Origin: an uncultured Clostridia bacterium | Lineage (GTDB): Bacteria; Bacillota; Clostridia; Christensenellales; Aristaeellaceae | Assembly (NCBI GenBank): GCA_934643535.1 | Contig: CAKUCE010000089.1 | Location: 1 to 10,908 of the forward strand | DNA length: 10,908 nt | Direction of reading: 5' to 3' | Shown: piece by piece, positions 6,582 to 10,908 of the stretch | How positions within the stretch are numbered: the stretch's first letter is position 1 | Layout of the letters: each line of letters begins with the position of its first letter | Position numbers and translations under genes: made by a program | Notes under the pieces: model-generated | What the model saw: only the letters and a program-made list of their open reading frames with translations | The model's database searches: none | What the model was told of the DNA's origin: nothing

Positions 6582-7196
6582 GTGATCGATAAAAGATATT
6601 ATGAAAAAACTGGCGGTTTCTCTTATGTTTTAGGGAAACTGAGAAAGAAGCTTGGCAGGCAGCAGACGGAGGTCCTGATAAAGGATGCAGCAGACCTTTG
6701 CAACGACTTATGTGAGAAATATAAAGGACTGCCGAAAAAGGAAAGACTCCATACCGAACGGATGATCTTCCCGCGGGCTGCCTTTTATCTGCAGATGATC
6801 CGATATATCTCGCGTGAAGAATCCATCAGCCTGATAGAAGAAGCTGTAAGAATAGGGGTAGAGCCTGATCGAAAACGTCTGAACGCTGTGACGAAGATTC
6901 CCTTTATTCGGCCGCTTTTCTTTAAGATTTTCCCCAGGATGATCAATACCATGTTCAATGAAGAAGCAGGTTTCAAGGCTGCACAAATGGAATCCGACAG
7001 CAGACATTACAGGGTCGATGTTCTGCAATGCCCCTATGTGAAGTATTGCGAATTGCTGGGCTGCAAAGAATTGACAGCCACATTCTGACTGAGCGATGAC
7101 CGCGTCTATGGAAATATGTGCGGCATCACCTTCGAGCGGCAAGGCACGCTAGGACGGGGCTGCGCTAAATGTGATTTTTATTTTTACAGGAAGTAG
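6582..7196 (+). CDS. ATC-hydrolase-like protein with in-frame TGA at codon 169: candidate selenoprotein
   Basis: Similar to the L-2-amino-thiazoline-4-carboxylic acid hydrolase family (PF14196). Read to the first stop it ends at 7088 (168 residues), right after CPYVKYCELLGCKELTATF. The same frame continues past this TGA (7086-7088) for 35 codons to TAG (7194-7196), encoding LSDDRVYGNM (170-179), TLGRG (189-193) and CAKCDF (195-200), which look like the normal family C-terminus. As I recall the family, the TGA position is a Cys (F-C before an S/A-D-D/E stretch), so Sec would replace Cys. Other genes here end in TGA, so the code is standard. A SECIS-like hairpin follows (7095-7127). The GTG start at 6582 has GGAGGAG (6566-6572) nine nt upstream. 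The gene is visibly AT-richer than its neighbours, suggesting transfer. The alternative is a recent nonsense mutation. Confidence 0.72.
7095..7127 (+). promoter_or_regulatory. Candidate bacterial SECIS hairpin after the in-frame TGA
   Basis: GATG (7095-7098) pairs with CATC (7124-7127). CCGC (7100-7103) pairs with GCGG (7120-7123), with A7099 bulged. Two G-T wobbles and one C-T mismatch lead to TAT/ATA closing a GGAA loop at 7110-7113. The first loop G follows the TGA by 21 intervening bases, inside the 16-37 range described for bacterial SECIS elements, and the loop starts with G as expected. It lies within coding sequence, as bacterial SECIS elements do. Confidence 0.5.
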
Positions 7197-7268
7197 TGCC
7201 GGGGAAACACGCTGAAAATAGAAGGAATGGTTCATGACGGCATAGCTGCGCTGATGTGCGGGCTGCAA

Positions 7269-7306
7269 GCAAACTGCCCCGGGCATCCAAGCCCGGGGCA
7301 GTTTGC
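7269..7306. terminator. 16-bp perfect hairpin between convergent genes, probable shared terminator
   Basis: The arms 7269-7284 and 7291-7306 pair perfectly around the loop ATCCAA. The element lies 72 nt after the TAG of the ATC-hydrolase-like gene and 53 nt beyond the HD gene stop on the other strand. Neither side has a real T run, so termination would depend on the very stable GC stem. Confidence 0.65.
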
Positions 7307-7359
7307 GTCGTTGGGATCATAGCCATCCCTTCGCTTGAATGCCGTTCTTTTTGGCCGGG

Positions 7360-7851
7360 TTACAAGCAAAAGAGCGTCTTCGCCAGTTTCTTTCCGGTTT
7401 CCGTTTTCATGATGGTATCTACAAAATTCTGAACATTCGCAGGACTGTAGGTTTTTTCGGAGGCGTTGACGAGGTAATCCGCTTCGATCAGAATCTGATA
7501 ATCAATGCCTTCGATGGCGGTCAAGGTGTGATGATGGCCGACCAGATAAGCGATCCGTTCCACCTGCGCGTCGGTCATGCCGGAATCGGCCAGAAATGTT
7601 CTGACGATGGCAGGGCCTTCTTTTTCCTGCAATTTTCCGTCGGCACGCCCGTATTTCTCACGGCAGAGAGGACAGGCGATGTCATGGACGATAGCGGCGG
7701 CTTCCAGCAGATATTGGGTGTCTGCATCCAGCCCTTCCAGCTCGCCGATGGTCCTGGCATAGGTCCAGACGGTGATGAAATGAGTAATATCATGAAGGTT
7801 GCCGTTGGAAAAAACGATCATCTGTTCCATCAGTTCCGCAATGGTTTTCAT
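7360..7851 (-). CDS. HD-domain phosphohydrolase
   Basis: A 163-residue protein, essentially one HD domain. Likely metal-binding residues are visible: LHDITHF (19-25), the HD pair in IVHDIAC (H56, D57), GHHH (105-108) and the final Asp in EADYLVNA (D125). Such small cytoplasmic HD proteins hydrolyse phosphate esters or nucleotides; the substrate cannot be told here. GAGAGGAAA sits 8 nt or less from the ATG at 7851, directly after the stop of the upstream secreted-protein gene (12-nt gap), so the two are translated from one message and probably coupled. Pairing a cytoplasmic phosphohydrolase with a secreted protein is unexplained. The protein ends at KTLFCL with no further domain. Confidence 0.88.
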   Translation of the reverse strand: MKTIAELMEQMIVFSNGNLHDITHFITVWTYARTIGELEGLDADTQYLLEAAAIVHDIACPLCREKYGRADGKLQEKEGPAIVRTFLADSGMTDAQVERIAYLVGHHHTLTAIEGIDYQILIEADYLVNASEKTYSPANVQNFVDTIMKTETGKKLAKTLFCL

Positions 7852-7863
7852 GGATCTTTCCTC

Positions 7864-9402
7864 TCATTCTTCCGTAATATCCGCAAACATCAGCAGCTCA
7901 AAGCAGGGGTAGCTTTCCTCCGTTTGCCCGTCTTCGTCTGCGGCTCCCAAAGACATGCCGGCGCAGGTGCCGTACATCATGACGCGCTGGCCCTCCTGAT
8001 ATTTCGGCTCTTCCTTGCAGGTGACCAGAATGATGTCGGAATAATTTCCGCTCTTTCTGGTCAGCGCCATGCGGGCCAGCCAGTCGCCGCCGGATTCCGC
8101 AGCGCTGAGAAAATAAGCGCTGTAGCCCATGATCTTGCCTTCGTAGCCAGACATTTTCTGGATCAGGGTGGCGTAACCGGGCTTGACGGCTTCTTTTTTC
8201 AGCTGCTTGAGCGTATCCGCATCCGACCAGCTGCGCGTAACGGTATAAATCAGCCGACGGTCGCTCAACGCTTTTTTGGAGAAAACCAGCCCGATTTCGT
8301 AAACGCCCTCCTGCTTCAGTGTGAAATCAATGGAGAATTTGCCTTCGGAGGTGACTTTTTTGGTGCCGATGGCTTCGCTGTTCAGGAACAGCTGAATGTT
8401 TGCCCCAGGCTCGGAGGTCCCGGCGATGGTCAGGGTGTCCGTCTCAATGGAGTCCGGCACGTCGTTTTTCAGAACCACCGGCAGCAGAGTGCGGGAGTAG
8501 GTGACGGGGTAGGCCAGCTCCACTACCTCCTCGCCCTGGTTTTCGCCGGTCAGCGTCAGAAGATACACGCCCTCTTTCGGCAGCGTCACCGGCATTTTGA
8601 ATTTGCCGTTTGACCCGACCGTGACTTCGGTCAGGATCGGGTTGGGATAATTCAGTCCCATGGTGACCGCCGTCAGCTTCACGCCCGGGGCGGCGGTACC
8701 GGCCAGCGTGAAGGTATTCTGATTGGTCTCCACCGGCGGCACGTCGGTGATGTTGATCTGCGCGCTGGCCATGGCGGACATGGGCTTGACTTCAATAAAA
8801 TGGAAGGTGTCCCAGATTTTGTTCAGCGTGCGGTTGTCCTTGCTGGTGGTGGAACGCCCATGCACCTGCAGGTCCAGCGTGATCTGGTAGCCGTTGCGGA
8901 TGGTGCGCCGCATAAAGCCCCGGTACAGCGTATCGCCCGCTTCCCGGCGGCGGTACGTCAGCACCAGAAACCGGCCCTCGGCGCTGTTGTTCCATTCGGC
9001 GGCAGAAAAATCATACCCGTCGTATTCATTGCGGGGGGAGTGGCTCAGCCGGTAGCTCTGGCGCACGTCCGTGCTTTGCTCGTTTACGTCGAAGATCAGG
9101 GCGATGTCGTCGCTCTGTTCCGCCGTCAGTTCAAAGCAGAGGTCTTCCGCTTCGCTCCAGCATTGCAGGAGAACGCCGCGGTCTTCCATGTCCTGCTGCA
9201 CCTCTGCCGCCATTTTTCCCCGTGCTTCCAGCCAGCCGGAAAAATTGTCCAGATAGCCGGGGCGCAGCACAACGGGAAAGGTATCCGGAATATCAACGCT
9301 GGCAAAAATTTCGTCCAGCACAAAAATTTCAGCCGAAGCCGCGCCGCACAGGCACAGACAGAGCAGCAGCACCGCCAGAATCGCCGCCATTCGCTTTCCC
9401 AT
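7864..9402 (-). CDS. Secreted protein with two Ig-like repeats, function unknown
   Basis: I do not recognise a named family for this 512-residue protein. Residues 1-24 form a signal peptide (hydrophobic core AAILAVLLLCLCLCG, cleavage likely after ASA at 24). No lipobox or cell-wall anchor is seen, so it is probably released or held non-covalently. Residues 25-205 form a mixed domain ending in IWDTFHF, reminiscent of stress-related lipoprotein domains. Two Ig-like repeats follow (about 218-303 and 311-390), marked by FTLAGTAAPG (231-240) and LTIAGTSEPG (324-333) and each ending with an EGVY strand. The last 120 residues (IMGYSAYF, IILVTCKEEP, YGTCAGMS) may be a small beta-barrel. GAAAGG is 12 nt from the ATG, rather far; Met5 is an alternative start and leaves the signal peptide intact. 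It is first in an operon with the HD gene and divergent from lysR. Confidence 0.82.
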   Translation of the reverse strand: MGKRMAAILAVLLLCLCLCGAASAEIFVLDEIFASVDIPDTFPVVLRPGYLDNFSGWLEARGKMAAEVQQDMEDRGVLLQCWSEAEDLCFELTAEQSDDIALIFDVNEQSTDVRQSYRLSHSPRNEYDGYDFSAAEWNNSAEGRFLVLTYRRREAGDTLYRGFMRRTIRNGYQITLDLQVHGRSTTSKDNRTLNKIWDTFHFIEVKPMSAMASAQINITDVPPVETNQNTFTLAGTAAPGVKLTAVTMGLNYPNPILTEVTVGSNGKFKMPVTLPKEGVYLLTLTGENQGEEVVELAYPVTYSRTLLPVVLKNDVPDSIETDTLTIAGTSEPGANIQLFLNSEAIGTKKVTSEGKFSIDFTLKQEGVYEIGLVFSKKALSDRRLIYTVTRSWSDADTLKQLKKEAVKPGYATLIQKMSGYEGKIMGYSAYFLSAAESGGDWLARMALTRKSGNYSDIILVTCKEEPKYQEGQRVMMYGTCAGMSLGAADEDGQTEESYPCFELLMFADITEE

Positions 9403-9454
9403 TCAACGTCACGCCTTTCTTACGCCATGTGAAATGGCAAAAACAGTTCAGAAC

Positions 9455-9484
9455 ATTTTAGCATATTTCCACCTGTTTGTACAA
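9455..9484 (-). promoter_or_regulatory. Promoter for the secreted protein-HD operon
   Basis: On the minus strand, TTGTAC (9479-9484) and TAAAAT (9455-9460) are separated by 18 nt. TGC directly before the -10 makes it an extended -10 promoter. The leader to the ATG at 9402 is about 45 nt. Confidence 0.65.
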
Positions 9485-9526
9485 GTCTTCTCCCACGCGG
9501 CAGAGGCGCGGAAAAGTAAAAAATAC

Positions 9527-9545
9527 CCGTTCTATCGATACACGG
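9527..9545. promoter_or_regulatory. T-N11-A inverted repeat, candidate LysR binding site
   Basis: CCGT (9527-9530) and ACGG (9542-9545) flank 11 nt, giving the T-N11-A core of LysR-type operators. The interval contains the palindrome TATCGATA (9533-9540). The site lies between the divergent promoters, 14 bp upstream of the lysR -35 box, where autoregulatory LysR sites usually sit. No binding evidence exists here. Confidence 0.4.
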
Positions 9546-9559
9546 CGGACAGTTTTTGA

Positions 9560-9588
9560 TTGCTTCTTTGTTTGGCTCGTGTTATGAT
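9560..9588 (+). promoter_or_regulatory. Promoter for the LysR-type regulator gene
   Basis: TTGCTT (9560-9565) and TATGAT (9583-9588) are spaced by 17 nt, and TGT directly before the -10 provides an extended -10 element. The predicted start is near 9595, giving a leader of about 45 nt to the ATG at 9640. Confidence 0.65.
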
Positions 9589-9639
9589 AAGAGAGGAAAA
9601 AACGCGAATTCTGACGAGGGAAAGGTTGGCGGCGTCTGC

Positions 9640-10560
9640 ATGAACATTCTGCATCTGAAGTACGCGGTAGAGGTGGCCCGCTGTGGGTCCATCAACAAGG
9701 CGGCGGAAGCTCTGTATATGAATCAGCCCAACCTGAGCCGCGCCATCAAGGATCTGGAAAATTCACTGGGCATCACCATTTTCGGCAGGACGGCCAAGGG
9801 GATGTACGTCACGCCGGAGGGCGAGGAATTCCTGGGCTACGCCCGCAAAATTCTTCGGCAGATCGACGAGGTGGAGAGCATCTATAAAGCGGGTGTGCCC
9901 GTCAAGCAGCGCTTCTCCATCTCCGTTCCGCGCGCCAGCTATATTTCCGAGGCTTTCGCCCAGTTTTCCAAGAGCCTGACCAACGAGCCGGCCGAGCTTT
10001 TTTATAAGGAAACCAACGCCCAGCGGGTCATCACCAATATTCTCAAGGCGGACTATCATCTGGGCATTCTGCGTTATGCTTCCAACTATGACAAGTATTT
10101 TAAGGAAATGCTGACGGAGAAGGGACTGGTGTGGGAGCTGATCACCGAATTCCGCTACGTGCTGGCCATGAGCAGGGAGCATCCGCTGGCCAAGCTGGAC
10201 GAGGTGCATTTTGACGACCTGAAGCCCTATATCGAGATCGCTCACGCAGATCCTTACGTGCCGTCGCTGCCGCTGTCCGTGGTCAAAAAGGAAGAGCTGC
10301 CGGACGAGACCGAACGGCGCATCTTCGTGTTTGAACGCGCCAGCCAGTTTGATCTGATGGCGGAAAACCACGAGACATATATGTGGCTTTCCCCGGTGCC
10401 GCAGAAGCTGAAGGACCGTTACGGACTGGTGGAGAAGAATTGCCCGGACAACAAAAAGACTTATCGGGATCTGCTGATCTACCGCAAGGACTATCATCTT
10501 TCCGAGCTGGACCGCCGGTTCATCACGGAGCTTTGTCTGGCCAAGCGCCAGTACATCTGA
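9640..10560 (+). CDS. LysR-family transcriptional regulator
   Basis: A 306-residue regulator of normal LysR length. The N-terminal winged helix-turn-helix is clear: LKYAVEVARCGSINKAAEAL (6-25), then NQPNLSRAIKDLENSLGITIFGR spanning 28-50 and VTPEGEEFL (57-65). A linker helix follows, and an effector domain begins near 90 (RFSISVPRASY). Effector-domain residues match no regulator I can name, so the ligand is unknown. The ATG at 9640 is the canonical LysR start; an open frame back to 9556 would overlap the promoter. The ribosome site is poor: AAAGG is 14 nt away and only GGCGG is closer (7 nt). It is divergent from the secreted protein-HD operon, which is its most likely target along with its own promoter. 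Confidence 0.93.
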   Translation: MNILHLKYAVEVARCGSINKAAEALYMNQPNLSRAIKDLENSLGITIFGRTAKGMYVTPEGEEFLGYARKILRQIDEVESIYKAGVPVKQRFSISVPRASYISEAFAQFSKSLTNEPAELFYKETNAQRVITNILKADYHLGILRYASNYDKYFKEMLTEKGLVWELITEFRYVLAMSREHPLAKLDEVHFDDLKPYIEIAHADPYVPSLPLSVVKKEELPDETERRIFVFERASQFDLMAENHETYMWLSPVPQKLKDRYGLVEKNCPDNKKTYRDLLIYRKDYHLSELDRRFITELCLAKRQYI

Positions 10561-10607
10561 CCCCACCGGCGGCAAACGCTTGGAAACAAAGCAGTTCATG
10601 CGTATAT

Positions 10608-10622
10608 CGATAATGATTATAC
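10608..10622. promoter_or_regulatory. Fur/PerR-like 7-1-7 box upstream of rex
   Basis: CGATAATGATTATAC contains the symmetric core ATAAT-G-ATTAT. It matches 11 of 14 defined positions of the Fur consensus TGATAATNATTATCA and also 11 of 14 of the PerR consensus TTATAATNATTATAA. It lies in the AT-rich 160-nt gap between lysR and rex, about 100 nt before the rex ATG. Promoter candidates there are weak (TTGGAA at 10580 with TATATC at 10603 overlaps the box), so its target promoter is not settled. Confidence 0.35.
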
Positions 10623-10720
10623 CAATATATCAAACAAACAATTCCGTTTGAGAAAAAACGGCGTTACAATTTGTGTGGTTCGTTGGGATCCTGACCCAAA
10701 ACGCAGGGAGGGAGTGGAGC

Positions 10721-10908
10721 ATGAAGCAATCGGCATTGACCAAGGCCACGCTGGGCCGTCTGCCCGGTTATCTGCAGTACCTGCAGAAGCAGGATTTTCA
10801 GCCGGGAGACGCGATTTCTGCCACCACGATCGCCCGGGAGCTCCGGCTGGGCGAGGTACAGGTTCGCAAGGATCTGGGCGCGGTCAGCGGCACGGGCCGT
10901 CCCAAGGT
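10721..10908 (+). CDS. rex: Redox-sensing transcriptional repressor Rex (N-terminal part, cut by window end)
   Basis: The first 62 codons are present. They encode a Rex winged-helix DNA-binding domain: LTKATLGRLPGYLQYL (5-20), ISATTIARELRL (31-42), then VQVRKDLGAVSGTGRPK (45-61), the near-invariant Rex recognition helix and wing. Rex represses fermentation and anaerobic respiration genes and is released when the NADH/NAD ratio rises. The NADH-binding Rossmann domain lies beyond the window. GGGAGG (10706-10711) is 9 nt before the ATG at 10721. The gene follows lysR on the same strand after 160 nt, with its own upstream region. I see no clear Rex operator for autoregulation in the gap. Confidence 0.93.
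   Translation, partial: MKQSALTKATLGRLPGYLQYLQKQDFQPGDAISATTIARELRLGEVQVRKDLGAVSGTGRPK

Noticed and set aside
7086..7090. Frameshift as the cause of the early stop in the ATC-hydrolase-like gene
   Set aside because: The conserved C-terminus lies in the same frame as the upstream part; only the TGA codon interrupts it.
6582..7196. Genome-wide reassignment of TGA as a sense codon
   Set aside because: The GH3, HxlR, HD-operon secreted protein and LysR genes all end naturally at TGA, so TGA is a normal stop in this genome.
7227..7322. Small open frame (about 31 codons) after the ATC-hydrolase-like gene with GAAGGA upstream
   Set aside because: It runs straight through the 16-bp terminator-like hairpin and has no recognisable features, so it is more likely chance.
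7339..8613. Plus-strand open frame of 424 codons across the HD and secreted-protein genes
   Set aside because: The opposite strand has a signal peptide, HD motifs, ribosome sites and tight operon spacing; the plus-strand product has none of these.
10705..10720. Rex operator for autoregulation just upstream of rex
   Set aside because: No TTGT...ACAA-type inverted repeat is visible between 10561 and 10720; the purine-rich stretch is the ribosome binding site.

Overview
The window looks like chromosomal DNA from a GC-rich, low-oxygen gut-type Clostridia (Bacillota). The reasons are AGGAGG-type ribosome binding sites, TTGACA/TATGAT promoters, a Rex repressor, a family-3 glycosidase and dense bidirectional gene packing. 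This is inference from gene content; I see no marker that fixes genus or species. No rRNA, tRNA, CRISPR array, transposase or integrase was seen, and no gap between genes exceeds 300 bases.

Layout. (1) 42-2174 (+) is a cytoplasmic GH3 glycosidase of beta-xylosidase/beta-glucosidase type. It converges on a minus-strand operon across a shared bidirectional terminator (2198-2238). (2) The minus-strand operon runs from 4525 down to 2251: a small NAD(P)-binding reductase, a zinc-type macrodomain ADP-ribosyl hydrolase, and a class M sirtuin (SirTM) that overlaps the macrodomain gene by 71 nt. Macrodomain plus SirTM is the writer/eraser core of a known bacterial protein ADP-ribosylation system. Its usual partners, the lipoyl carrier GcvH-L and lipoate ligase LplA2, are not in this window. 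(3) Divergent from it are an HxlR-family regulator (4751-5086) and an FAD-dependent oxidoreductase (5183-6412), ending at a strong terminator. The intergenic region has two well-spaced promoters and a perfect 14-bp palindrome, so the HxlR protein probably controls both arms. Together these genes look like a redox-responsive ADP-ribosylation locus.

(4) 6582-7196 (+) is an AT-richer gene of the L-2-amino-thiazoline-4-carboxylate (ATC) hydrolase-like family. It is interrupted by an in-frame TGA at codon 169, where I expect the family to have a Cys. The reading frame then continues for 35 conserved-looking codons, and a bacterial SECIS-like hairpin begins six nt after the TGA. It is either an undescribed selenoprotein or a very fresh nonsense mutation. 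(5) 9402-7360 (-) holds a secreted protein with two Ig-like repeats and a closely coupled HD-domain phosphohydrolase. (6) Divergent from these is a LysR-type regulator (9640-10560), with a T-N11-A inverted repeat between the two promoters. (7) The window ends in the first 62 codons of rex, preceded by an AT-rich stretch with a Fur/PerR-like 7-1-7 box.

The two observations most worth following up are the candidate selenocysteine codon and the SirTM-macrodomain pair in an HxlR-flavoenzyme context without its usual GcvH-L/LplA2 partners.
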